A DNA stretch of 64,000 bases from Larix kaempferi. Lineage: Eukaryota > Streptophyta > Pinopsida > Pinales > Pinaceae. Shown in pieces: positions 20,860-32,217 of this stretch. How positions within the stretch are numbered: the stretch's first letter is position 1; each line of letters starts with the position of its first letter. Under the pieces are notes generated by a model, which was not told where the DNA came from, did not search any database, and saw nothing but the letters and a program-made list of their open reading frames with translations. Made by a program: the position numbers and the translations under genes. The stretch covers positions 434,001 through 498,000 of the forward strand of contig BSBM01000592.1 of the NCBI GenBank assembly GCA_027924585.1. The letters run 5' to 3'.

Positions 20860-23800
20860 TTAGCGCTGCTTTGGACAATCATCAAGCGGATTATCAACCT
20901 TCCATGATCGAGGTAGATGGTAATATCTTTGAAAAAAAAATTCTATATTAATTGATTCCGGATCCACTCTAAGTTATATTTCTCCTAAGCTGGTAGATTT
21001 ATGTAAATTAGAAAAATATGATTTTGAAAAGTCATGGTTAGTACAATTAGCCACAGGTACAAAAAGAAAAGTAACCAGCATTATTTCTAATTGTGAAGTT
21101 CATATGCAAACTTTGATTACAAAAGTAGATTTGAATAGTTTTCCATTAGGATCCTATGATATATTAATTGGCATGGATTGGCTAGAAAAAACATAAAGTT
21201 GTACTAAATTTCTTCGAGAAAACTTTTAATTGCATTGATGAAAATGGTGAAAGTAGAATGGTTAGAGGGATTCCCAAAAAGGTGCTTACTAGAAAAATGT
21301 TTGCTTTGCAATTGAAAAAGTGTGCTAGAAAAGGATGTAGGATGTTTGATGTACACATCACCGAAACTAATGATGATAAGACAAAACTTATTTTAGAGAA
21401 TTTTCCTCTTTTAAATGAATTTAAAGCTGTCTTTCCAGAAGAGATACCTGGACTACCTCCAAAGAGGAATATTGACTTCACCATTGAGTTGGTACCAGGA
21501 GCAGTACCCGCCTCGAAGGCTCCTTATCGAATGAACACACTTGAGTTAGTAGAACTAAAGTTACAATTGCAAGAATTAATAGATAAAGAATATATAAGAC
21601 CGAGTGTGTCTCCATGGGGAGCACCAGTTTTGTTTGTTAAAAAGAAAGACGATACACTAAGGCTTTGCATTGATTACAGGAAATTAAATAAAATGACAGT
21701 TAAGAACATATACCCTCTCCCCCGCATTGATGATATGTTTGACCAAGTACGGGGAGCAATGATATTCTCTAAAATTGACTTGAGGTATGGATACCATCAA
21801 GTAAGAATTAAGGACGAGGATATTGATAAAACTGCATTCAGAACAAGGTACGGGCATTACGAGTTCTTGGTTGTACCATTTGGCTTGACCAATGCTCCAG
21901 CCACGTTCATGTATTTGATGAACAACGTCCTCCATAAATACTTAGACGAGTTTGTAATAATATTTATTGACAACATCTTAATATATTCTAAAAATGAAGA
22001 AGAACATAAAGAACACCTAAAGCTAGTCTTACAAACCCTTAGAGAACATAAACTATATGCGAAATTTAGTAAATGCGACTTCTTTCAAGATAAAATTCAA
22101 TATCTAGGTCATGTGATATCTAGGGAAGGCATCTCTATAGACTCGGATAAAATCAAGGCAATAAGTGATTGGCCAGTTCCTAGGGGTGTAACTGGGATTC
22201 GATCCTTTATGGGGATCACGGGTTACTACCGTAGGTTCATTGAGGGGTTCTCCAAGATCGCTTACCCAATAACTTCACTCCAAAATAAAGGAACTAAATT
22301 CACATGGTCTAATAAATGTCAGGAAAGCTTTGAAAAACTTAAACAATTACTGACCCCCGCACCTATTCTAAGAATAGAAGATCCGTACAAGGACTTCGTT
22401 GTAAGTACAGATGCCTTCTTAGAAGGGTTGGGTGGTGTGCTAATGCAAGAGGATTATGTAATAAGTTATAAGTCAACAAAACTTAAACAACATGAACATA
22501 ACTATGCAACTCATGACTTGGAACTACCTGCCATAATACATGCATTAAGGATGTGGAGACACTACTTAATAGGAATAAAATTCACCTTAACGTTTGATAA
22601 TATAAGCTTAAAATACTTATTTGATAAACAAAGTTTAAATTCTCGTCAAGCAAGGTGGTTAGCCTTCTTGAGTGAGTATGATTTTGAAATTAAACACATT
22701 AAAGGAAAAGGGAACAAGGTGGCAGATGCCCTGAGTAGGAATGCCATTCAACTTTGTTCGACTGCTTTTAGTAGTTATAAGACAAATCTTGAAGATTTGA
22801 TAATAAATGTAGCTAAAAATGGTGAAGAATACCTAAAAATTAAGGAACGGTTAGAAAATGATGCTAATGGGAACGAATCGGCCTACTCCATTAGCTCAAA
22901 AGACTTATTAGTCTATAAACATCGGTTATACATACCTAATTCGGAAGAAGTTAAACAATTAATCATGAATGAGTTACATAAGAAACTGTATTCTGGACAT
23001 CTGGGATACCAAAAGATGATAACAAAACTAAGAAAGAGTTATTATTGGCCTAACATGAAGAACGATGCTACAAATTACCTAGCTAGATGCATTGAATGTC
23101 AACAAATAAAAATAAAACATCAACATCCTGCTGGGTTACTTCAACCCTTACCCATTCCAGAATGGAAGTGGGAGATAATAAGTATGAATTTTATAACAGG
23201 ATTACCTAAAACAAATAAACAACATGACTCAATAATGGTAGTTGTTGATAAGTTAAGTAAAGTTGCGCACTTCATACCTGTAAAATCCACTTTTAAAGCC
23301 ATTAACATAACTGATATTTTGATGAAAGAAATATTCAGTTTGCATGGTATTCCGAAAGTTGCGATTTCTGATAGAGATGCAAAATTTACAAGTAACTTTT
23401 GGAAATCCTTGTTTAAAGGTCTAGATACACAATTGAATTGCAGTACTGCTTATCATCCTCAAATGGATGGGCAAACCAAAATAACTAATCAAGTGTTAGA
23501 AGATATGCTGCAAATGTATGTAATGGATAAACCAGGAAAATGTGAAGAGTATTTGCATTTAGTAGAATTTGATTATAATAATGGGTATCAAGCTTCATTA
23601 AAAATGAGTCCATTTGAAGTCTTGTATGGTCAGAAATGCCACACTCCTGTGTCTTGGGATAATCCTGTTGACATAATTTTTCTAGGACCTAACATGTTAA
23701 AGGAGATGGAACATATGGTGAAAGAGGTACAACAAAATGTAAAAGTTACCCAAGATTGGCAAAAGAGTTATGCAGATTTAAAAAGAACTCCAAGAGAGTT

Positions 23801-23970
23801 TAACATTGGTGATCATGTATATCTAAAGGTAAAGTGGAAAAAGAGTGCCTTGGACTTGGAAAGTTGTTCCAAGCTATCACCCAGTTATTGTGGACCTTTC
23901 GAAGTGTTAGCTAAGATAGGGTCGGTATCCTATCAGCTTGCACTTCCTCCTAATCTAAAAGTGCACGATG
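20860..23970 (+). pseudogene. Pol of Ty3 element 1 (PR-RT-RH-IN)
   Basis: Protease: LIDSGSTLSYISPKLVDLC near 20950, ending [14 protein letters not shown] one-base shift in an A-run near 21190 leads into the long frame 21258-23970. Reverse transcriptase: [34 protein letters not shown], and the active site FIDN instead of F-x-DD. RNase [12 protein letters not shown]. Integrase: zinc-binding HLGYQ...CIECQQ, then MNFITGLP (usual catalytic Asp is Asn), SDRDAKF, and [12 protein letters not shown] (usual catalytic Glu is Lys). The GPF/Y motif [20 protein letters not shown] follows. The frame runs into the solo LTR at VHDV. RT and IN active-site residues are both altered, so the enzymes were dead even where the frame is open. 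Confidence 0.9.
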
Positions 23971-24561
23971 TGTTAGAAAAACAGGATCGCAGAGCAATAA
24001 CAATAAACAGAAATGCAAATATAATCACACATACACATTACAAGAGAGACACAGATGTATCGTGGTTCACCCAACTTGGGCTACGTCCACACTGAATTTG
24101 CCAGTCCTTATTATTATTACCGTCCAGCAAGATGAAGGGATACAACCTGCAGCACAACCGCTGCACTTCCTCTTCTCTGTTTTACAGTCTCTCTTCAGAT
24201 CTCAAAGATCTTTACAATGCATAAAACCTAATACATCAACCCTAGCCGTATTACAATGTCCTTCTTTTATAAGGGAAATACAATGGGAAAATACCACGGG
24301 ATACCCAAAACCATGGGCCCGCAAAACAGCTGGCGAAAACAGCCCCAAAAATTTCCTTCGGGGGCGTTGCCCCCGAACCCCCATTTCTCGGGGGCGCTGC
24401 CCCCGGACCCCCCTGGAACCCCGTGGGGGGGCGATGCCCCCCCCACACCCCCCCGCTGGGGTGAGTGTACAGTCCACCTACACATCATATAGAACTGGGG
24501 TACAAACACGGCTAATACAATATCATCTATGAGACTAGAAGATCTGGCTCCACAACCAACA
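23971..24561. mobile_element. Solo LTR, 591 bp, inside pol
   Basis: Begins TGTTAGAAAAACAGG and ends CAACCAACA (TG...CA) between two identical copies of CGATG (23966-23970 and 24562-24566), a 5-bp target duplication. Removing it and one CGATG rejoins the host frame as VHDV-FHVSLLKK. It carries a GC-rich block (24358-24465) with GGGGGCGTTGCCCCC-like palindromes, seen in several plant LTRs. Internal ORFs are not real. No PBS, PPT or coding region is present, so this is the product of LTR-LTR recombination. Its orientation is not established. Confidence 0.85.
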
Positions 24562-24566
24562 CGATG

Positions 24567-24838
24567 TATTTCATGTTTCATTATTAAAAAAATGTATACA
24601 TGATGCTACTCATGTAATTGACTGGAATGTGATTCAGGTAGAACCCGAGGGCAAGTTCCAGACCAAACCTTTCTGCATCATAGACAGGAAGGAACGTATG
24701 CTATGTAATCAAGCCATCGTTCAAATAAAAGTGCAATGGAAGCACTTCAACCCTGAAGAGGAAACTTGAGAAATGGAGGATAAGATGCAAGAAGCATATC
24801 CCTCCATGTTCCAGAATGAGAAAGAAAGCTCAGAATAA
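24567..24838 (+). pseudogene. Chromodomain-like C-terminus of pol, Ty3 element 1
   Basis: After the solo LTR the frame resumes with FHVSLLKK, then HDATHVIDWNVIQVEPEGKF, and IVQIKVQWKHFNPEEET-stop-EMEDKMQEAYPSMF, ending in TAA at 24836-24838. QxKVQWKHFxxEEETWExE is a chromodomain core; the Trp after EEET has become TGA. In chromoviruses this domain directs integration toward heterochromatin. Confidence 0.75.
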
Positions 24839-24858
24839 AGAACACCAAGGACGGTGTT

Positions 24859-24874
24859 AAAAATAGGGGGGGAA
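24859..24874 (+). promoter_or_regulatory. Polypurine tract
   Basis: AAAATAGGGGGGGGAA lies immediately before TGTGACACCCC, the start of the 3' LTR. Confidence 0.8.
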
Positions 24875-26252
24875 TGTGACACCCCAAAAATACTTTATTT
24901 TGAATTAAATATTTTGACAACTACTTTTTTTTTGTAAGAGTTATTTAAAACTCAAAGTGACACTTTGCACAACAAACTATATTTTTTATTTAAATAGAAA
25001 TAAATGGCACTTGGAGAGTTCAACTAGATGAGGGGACACCACCGTCGCACAAAAGAACATGTGTAAGCAAGCTAGAGATATCTATACCAATCAAATTCAA
25101 TATGAAACTCAACAACCAGACAAGATCCTAAATCATAGGGATTTAAGGATAGATTGGAGATTTGATTGGGATGACATAAGCCCTGGGAAAAAATATATAT
25201 AAGGATGCACTGAGATAGCATGGGACATCATGTTGTGCATAGAGGAACGAGTTGAGTGTTCTCTCTTTTCATAATTCCATCTGCCTGTTACAGACTCTGG
25301 AAGAGAGTGTTACGAGGAATAAATTGCTTGCGTTCCAGTGCATGGTGGTGATCCATGTCGGGGGTGGAGTTGGGAAAACAACGAGTTTCCCTCTTCTATG
25401 GTTGGGAGGAGCTACTTTTCCAAGGAGCCAGTTTCATAAATTCCAGTAAGTACATGTTTTTATTGTGTAGATGTATGAACACTGGCAGTAGCTCAAGTGG
25501 TTTTTGTCTTTGCTGGTACGTTGCATACTTGAATGGTATATTTATATAACCTAGATCAGGATATTCATATAAATAGGAACATGAACGTAAATTCTTTTTA
25601 TCTCCTTGTATCGCATATGTTAGATGGTTAATACTATGGTGTTTATTTAGCTAACGTTTTATGCCGGCAAAGCAGAAATATTATATGTAAAAGACCTCTG
25701 TGATTTATTTCTGTTTAGATATCTGTACATTATTTACATCAGTAGAAATATTATATGTAAAAGCCTCTATGATTATTTTCCATTTAGATATTGTACATTA
25801 TTCACTTCAGAAATCCCTTTTTTATTTTATTTTTGGGTAGACTTGGCTCAATTGGATATGATGATCTATGGATCAATTGATTTTCTAAGGCTACAAATCC
25901 AGTTGTATTTTTTTCTATTTTAGAGCATCATAAATTCCTTTTGTTTCCGTTTCTGCATTCTCCTTTCTTTCACTGTAGATTATATTAAAAAAAAATCAGG
26001 TTATAGATTGGGTTGGAACTCTAAGAAAATCGATACAACAAGACTTATGACAATCAATTTCATAACAAGAATATCCATATGTATAAGTATGATCTCGACT
26101 GAGAAAATCGATACAACAATTAGGCTGAGGACAGTAGAATTTCATACAGACTCGGTTTGTCGAGTCAATCTGCTAAAACTAGGTATTCTAGATCCTAGGT
26201 GAGCAAATTTATTTGTCAACTTCAACCGATTTGGGTTATGAAGGATCGATTT

Positions 26253-26298
<46 letters not shown>

Positions 26299-28352
26299 AG
26301 ACATTTAGGTACCTAAAACTACAAATGTTGCTCTACTTGTTTTTTATTTTGAAAGCAGTCTTCGACTTTCTTCGAAGTCCTAGAGATCTCATACTTTAAA
26401 GACGTTTTTTTTTTTTTTGAATCACTTTCACCTCATAGGACTGCTTAATGAGACTAGAGTTTCAAACATATATTAAGCAATCCTATGAGGTGAAAGTGAT
26501 TAAAAAAAAAAAGGTCTTTAAAGTATGAGATCTCTAGGACTTCGAAGAAAGTCGAAGACTGCTTTCAAAATAAAAAACAAGTAGAGCAACATTTGTAGTT
26601 TTAGGTACCTAAATGTCTTCTTCTGTCAATCAACAGAGTTTTAGCCGAAAACGTTGGAGTACCAACTAGTTATACTCTTGTTAATAATTACCTTATACAT
26701 ATTAACGCAATCATAGTTTGGGTTCTTGACTGTTTGATTGAAGTTGGTATCACGAGACAAACATGAGCGCACTAGAGAGGGTAGGTAGTACCTAACCAGG
26801 ACATGGATTCGATCAGACTAATAACTCTAAATTACAGTCCCCTTTTCGACTCTACATGAGAGACCGGTCCACTTCGGTTTCACCGCCTCGCCATCATGCT
26901 CAGTGAAAGCTTCTTGCGGTACTTCTATTACTCCAATTTAAATCTTAGGATGTTAAAATGTCTATGTTCCAAGTTCGGTTTGTTTTTACCCTCATAGATA
27001 CAAGATTTTCTTAATATCGAAACCATTCCGAGATTGAGAAACAACCTTCGAAACTACCGAAGTCGATCCTCCTCGTGGAGATCGTTGTGATCACAGAGTA
27101 TCTCTGTTCTCCCAACAACTACCTAAAATAATGGTATCATGGTCAGTTAAGTTAGCCACCAGTCTTTGTTTTCAGCAGTAAACATATATGTTCCTTAATA
27201 AATGATTGGTTATATATATTTATCATTGTTATTGGTATCCTTTTAGAACTCTATCAGTCTCTTCCATACTAATCGAGGACTACAGATTTTAAGATCCTGC
27301 TAAAACAATCAATATAAAATATTCGAATTATGGACTATATGTCTTTTGTAATTGGGATGCTAACTTAGATTAACGGACACCTTGGTTACAGTGGAAAGAT
27401 ATAAAAGTGAACCTTGGCGACTCCGTCAATGAACTTATTTTCCCCTTTTAAATTGATTATACTGATCATAGTTCCGACTTGAGAAATGCTAGAGGAATGA
27501 TTATATTGGATAAACAATAGAGTCATTTCGATGCCACTTTATATACTATAAAATTTAATAATTTTTTGCATGGTAGGAGTTAGGGTAATCCTTATATATA
27601 TGTCCGACCCTAAAGCATTTTAAATAAATAAAGCAAATTAACCTTATATGAATACTTAATGGAAGAGTCGATACATGAGTTTGTCTCTTAGACCTCCATC
27701 CCCTTTAGAAGATAGAAGTTATCCTAAGAAGAACCTAAGGGGGGACAAAACCTTAGAACTTTATGATGGTAAAAGTATTGAAATATGAGAAGAAGGCGGA
27801 GATAAAATAGATTAAAATACCATGATCTAATCTTTTATATATATATATATGGGTATATGGGTTTCTTCTTTTTTTTTATGTGTGAAGGGGTTTAAAATCA
27901 GCCAAGGATTTAATTAAAAATGTGAATGCTTAGGAAGATTTGTTTTAATGAACATCTTGTTTAAAAATGTTGTACAAATATCTGGGGAATAGTAGAATGG
28001 ATAATTCATACCCATAAAATAAAGTAGTATTATATCTTTCATGTACACGTCACTTCCTATGGAAATAACAATTTCATGTATGTATATATATATGGTAGTA
28101 TGCGTTAGGACTTTCATGTGTATGGATAAAGTATCATTTATATATATTACATGTTGGGTTTAAATTGTATGGAAATAAGTTGTAGAATGGAAGAAAAAGG
28201 ACACACCCCAAAAGTATAATTGTCATAGAAAGTTGGTATAAGGGTAGTAGTTGGTTGTAATTAAAGAGATTTTACCATTACTAGCCATCAAGGAGTATGA
28301 TGGAAATTTTATTTTTTATTTTTCTCATTTATTGTATTTTGGGGTGGTTACA
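24875..28352 (+). repeat. 3' LTR of Ty3 element 1 (3.5 kb)
   Basis: Starts TGTGACACCCCAAAA and ends TTTTGGGGTGGTTACA, imperfect inverted termini around the TG...CA rule. The last ~547 bases match the 5' stump. A fold-back sits at 26293-26624 and an AT dinucleotide run at 26256-26293. No ORF here looks coding. It abuts LINE sequence at 28353. Confidence 0.8.
26293..26624. repeat. Long near-perfect fold-back (154-bp arms)
   Basis: The left arm 26296-26449 and right arm 26472-26624 are reverse complements with only a few differences, separated by about 22 bases. Outer ends read AGAAGACATTTAGGTACC; inner ends GACTGCTTAAT / ATTAAGCAATC. It begins right after the AT dinucleotide run. It could be a fold-back transposon or a hairpin precursor; no coding sequence. 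RNA from the LTR would form a long double-stranded stem. Confidence 0.85.
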
Positions 28353-30420
28353 ACGACCCAGATCTTTGCAATGTAGGAACATATGCATGCATAGGGAGCA
28401 TATGTTAGGACATGAGAATCCACCTTTATGCATATTATCCCATGACAAAATAAAATCTTCCACCATTAACCAAACGGAAATCTTCACCTTTAGAGGTAGT
28501 CGCCATTTCCAGCATACCTTATGCCACCACTTATGATCCGCCGGACCCTCAGCCAAGATCGAATCATATGTTAATCGAGCCGACAAAGAGACATCCTTAG
28601 TGTTCCAAGACCATAGTAAAAGATCATCCTCCTCCAAGATCTTGATATTTCCTCTATACAGATCTATAATGTACATAGTCCATTCTATTGCTAGGCCACC
28701 CTGAAGTCCCAATTGAGAGGCCCCCATCCATCGATGCATGGTACTATTTGGATTGTTTCCAAGTAGAATATGGTTTAGTGAAAAGATACCTCTATTACGT
28801 AAAAGATAAAGCAGCTCTTATGATAATCTGTAATTAATTGGCCCGCCCAATATAGGGTCTTCCCCTACCATGATGTGTCTACCGTTCCCTAAAACGCATG
28901 CCAGCCAGTCAGCCATAACTGAAAAGGATTATAGTAGTTCGGCCTAAATATTGGATACGCCTTTTTTGTTCTTTTCCTTTGTTCGAATCCATTGAAGAGT
29001 CGATTGGTGCCTACAGTATTTGTCTTTGAGGATGCCACTCCATAAGTTGTCTATTGTTAGATCCCTCCATAGACTCTTTGCAAGTAATGTAGATGAGAAC
29101 TTGTATATGTTTTTTAACAACCAACCACCCTTATCATATGGCCTGGACGATCTAGCACAATCTATCAGATGGTATTTATGATTTTCTTTTCCATACCAAA
29201 TAAACAGGTGAATTTTCGTTTGATCTTTGATAGAATTGATTTTGGAATACTACAAATGGAGAACCAATATACACCAAGATTCTGCAATACTTATTTTGCA
29301 AGGGTGAGTCGCTCACCAGTGGACAACCATTTCCAATTCCAATGATGAATTCTTGTTTCAAATCTCTTTAAAAGCCACTGCCAATCTGAAACCCTATAGC
29401 TATTTGGCTTAATGAAATATCCTAGGTATTTTGTGCCATCAGTCAGCTCCCGTACCTTGTAAGGAAGTATCTGTATTATCTCTTGTAACTGATCCTCTTC
29501 TAGATTATGATTGAGTAAATTCGATTTTGCCCCATTTATAATCATCCTAGATGATTTGCAAAAAATATTTAATGTCTCTGAAGTGTTCACATTCCTTCTT
29601 TCTTGCACCCCCAAAAAGCATCACGTCATCAACAAATAATTGATGAGTAATTGTTATCTTTGATGTCACCTTCACACCAGATAAAAGCATTTATTTGTTT
29701 ATTTTGTGAATGAGGCAGTTGAGGCCTTCAATAACAATAAAAAATAGTAATGGTGATACGAGGTATCCTTGCCTAAGTCCCTGTGAGCTGGAGAAGAAAT
29801 TGGTAGGGAAACCATTGATCATTATGGCATAGTTAACCGATGTGATGCACCCCGTAATCCACTTGATCGCCTTCCATGGAATTCCAATCTGTAGAAGAGC
29901 CATTCTAAGGAAACTCCAATTTATTTACCTTATCATATTCTCTAGTGAGGTCCAACTATAGAATCAAAGCCTTAATGTTCTGAGTTTTTTTGCTATGAAA
30001 TGCCTCTTGAGCCACACCCATAGCGTCAAGTATCTACATATTTTCTAGAAACCCAAATTGCTCCCTGGAGAGTTAGTTTGATAGAACGGGTTTAATTCTT
30101 TTAGCAATGATCTTTGATATAATTTTATAGATGAGATTACATAGGGAAATGGGTCTGTATTCCTCAAAGTAATCCGGATTGGATACTTTTGGAATTAATG
30201 TTATAAAGGTGGCATTCAAAGCAGTCGAGACCTCAACTTTGATTATGGTTTCTTCCACCATAGCAAGGATGTCATGACCCATTATATTAAATAATTCTCT
30301 ATGCTCCACGGTACAACCATCTGGACCGAGAATTTTATCTTTTGCAAACCCACATAATACTTCATGGATCTCTTCTAAAGTTATAGGAAGATAGATCTCA
30401 AAATCTAATTGTCACTACTG
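28353..30420 (-). pseudogene. L1-type LINE ORF2 fragment
   Basis: Minus-strand pieces in order: KDKILGPDGCTVEHRELFN; TFITLIPKVSNPDYFEEYRP plus ISLCNLIYKIISKIIAKRIK (reverse transcriptase); GLRQGYLVSPLLFF; DDVMLFGG near 29620; KYLGYFIKPNSYRVSDWQWL; and at 28739-28353 the zf-RVT region WWHKVCWKWRLPLKVKISVW with CPNICSLCMH. Many stops and frameshifts. The 3' end is cut exactly at the Ty3 LTR border (28352/28353); endonuclease and RNase H are not seen. The sequence resembles the LINE at 60-64 kb, so both may belong to one family. Confidence 0.8.
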
Positions 30421-30467
30421 ATTTGAAACTCTACTTTGGGACGATGAAAAAGAGTAGCATCAACAAT

Positions 30468-30593
30468 ACAGTGAATAAGAGCAATGACCACACGCAGGAT
30501 AGCATAAGTACAATGAATAAGAGCAATGAACACACACAATATAACAGAGGTACAATGAATAAGAGCAATGAACACAAACAATAATGCAAATGA
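30468..30593. repeat. 42-bp tandem repeat, three copies
   Basis: ACARTGAATAAGAGCAATGA begins copies at 30468, 30510 and 30552, giving an exact 42-base period. Because 42 is a multiple of three, the minus strand shows a repeated 14-residue pattern (IALIHC), but nothing suggests a real protein. Confidence 0.8.
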
Positions 30594-32217
30594 AATGAAA
30601 AATGTTATTGAATCCAATCTTCCCTTGAGGGTACATAAGTGTATAAGGGTGTAGTTATGCTCTTCAAAAACGTTTTTTTCCATATTCCACATTTGACCTT
30701 ATTATTTGACATCATGAAAGCACTCACATACGCATACAATATTTATCTACGATAAATGTGACCAATAGTGAAACTCTTAATGATAAAACACTTAAAATAT
30801 TATAACAGGCATTACTATCTGTAAAGTCTTTCTGCTTGTTTTTCTATTTTGAATGAGTTGATGAGTTTTTTTTAGGACTATCAATTTTTATCAAACCTAT
30901 CATTGTAACTGAACCTACAATCCATCTCATTTATTTCAAAGCACATATCAGTGCAACGCAACCCAGAAGGTCACTTATCAACCTGTCGTTAATGGATCTC
31001 ATTTATGTTAAAATATAGATCAGTGCAACACAATCTAGAAGGTCGTGTATCAACCTTCCTTTAATTTAACTGTTTAACACATCTGAAATTCTAGTGTTTT
31101 CTACACCTTGCCTTCATTTATCAGAGAATGTGAGGTGTCCTTATTTTGGAATGTTGCAGTGAAAGGATATGCCATTATTTATGCAATTCCTAGATAAATA
31201 TTAGTGCAAAGGAAGCCAATCTTTGATGGGTCATATTCCCTATCGATAGGACCTGCCTTCAGACACAGAGGAAAACTAATAGTGTTTTACCTTTCCACTC
31301 CTTGTGAGGTAGGTGATTTGGAGAGTTCCCAAAGTTATTGGGGCCACTATGAGCGAAATCCTGGATGGATGAATCAGGCTGACTGAAAATTTGTAAAGGA
31401 ATATCCCATTGTGATAATGTGAAGCCCAATAAATACGAAGTTAGGCATGTGCCTTGAAATTAAATGATTTTTCCTACAAACTATCGATGAAAACCATTAT
31501 TGGAGAAAACACCTCTTAGTGCAATTAAAATTCTATTGCCAAACAAATTCTCTAAGTTCTCTGTTTTATTAAATGAGATTAATGATTACAGAGCTCTCAC
31601 ATACAAAACGAGTACTCTCTCCCGACCCAAGATCTGGAGACAACGAGTAAACTTCAATTATAAATAATAAATAAATTGTATGATTCTTAAAATAAACAAG
31701 AGAGCGTTAAATTTCGGATGCTATGCCATGACAAAATTTGATTTAAAAACACAAAAAATTACTGTAAATCAAAAAAATTAATAAAATATGTTCAAATTCT
31801 TGATAAAAACAAACACAAATGAATACTATCATGGTGCATATTCTCAACCCTGCACACGGACGAGGTAAGGATGTTTTGGAGGTCCAGGCAGAGATATCTG
31901 CCACCACATAAAGGATAAACAAATGATTCAGAAGTGAAAGATATCATCCTGTTGAATTGGTGCAGAGACATGTTCCAATGTATGAAAGGGTTGCATATTA
32001 CATAATTGCATAATGTTGTATTCATATCGCAAATTCGGGATGATATGAATTTAATTCCATATAAATACATTTTCTGTAGGCAAGGTATTACAGAACTAGA
32101 TTCCAGATTTGAAATCGCATATGATAACCGTAAAGAAAGTATGCTGGTAGTGTCCGTATTTATTGGATGCTTCCCCTCTCTAAGTGGAGATATTCATGTA
32201 AATTCGCGGAATCTTTA
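30594..32217. other. No gene recognised
   Basis: A plus-strand ORF at 31204-31386 reads RGKLIVFYLSTPCEVGDLES then SQSYWGHYERNPGWMNQAD. Its composition looks protein-like rather than random, and the reading continues with KFVKEYPIV after a TGA. I cannot name a family. The remainder is AT-rich without recognised features. Confidence 0.25.

Larger units (their letters stand above)
19003..28352 (+). mobile_element. Ty3 chromovirus-like retrotransposon 1
   Basis: Order on the plus strand: stump of the 5' LTR (19003-19526), initiator-Met-like primer site, gag with zinc knuckle, protease, reverse transcriptase, RNase H, integrase, chromodomain-like tail, polypurine tract, and a long 3' LTR (24875-28352). 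Integrase downstream of RNase H marks Ty3. The QVKVQWKH-like C-terminus common to this element and the nested one at 43-52 kb is a chromodomain, and the long LTR suggests the Tekay/Del branch. It carries a solo LTR insertion and a fold-back, and coding is disrupted at many places, so it is dead. A target duplication cannot be tested because the 5' LTR start is missing. Confidence 0.85.

Noticed and set aside
24202-24581. Gly/Pro-rich ORFs in several frames
   Set aside because: They arise from the GC-rich palindromic block of the solo LTR.
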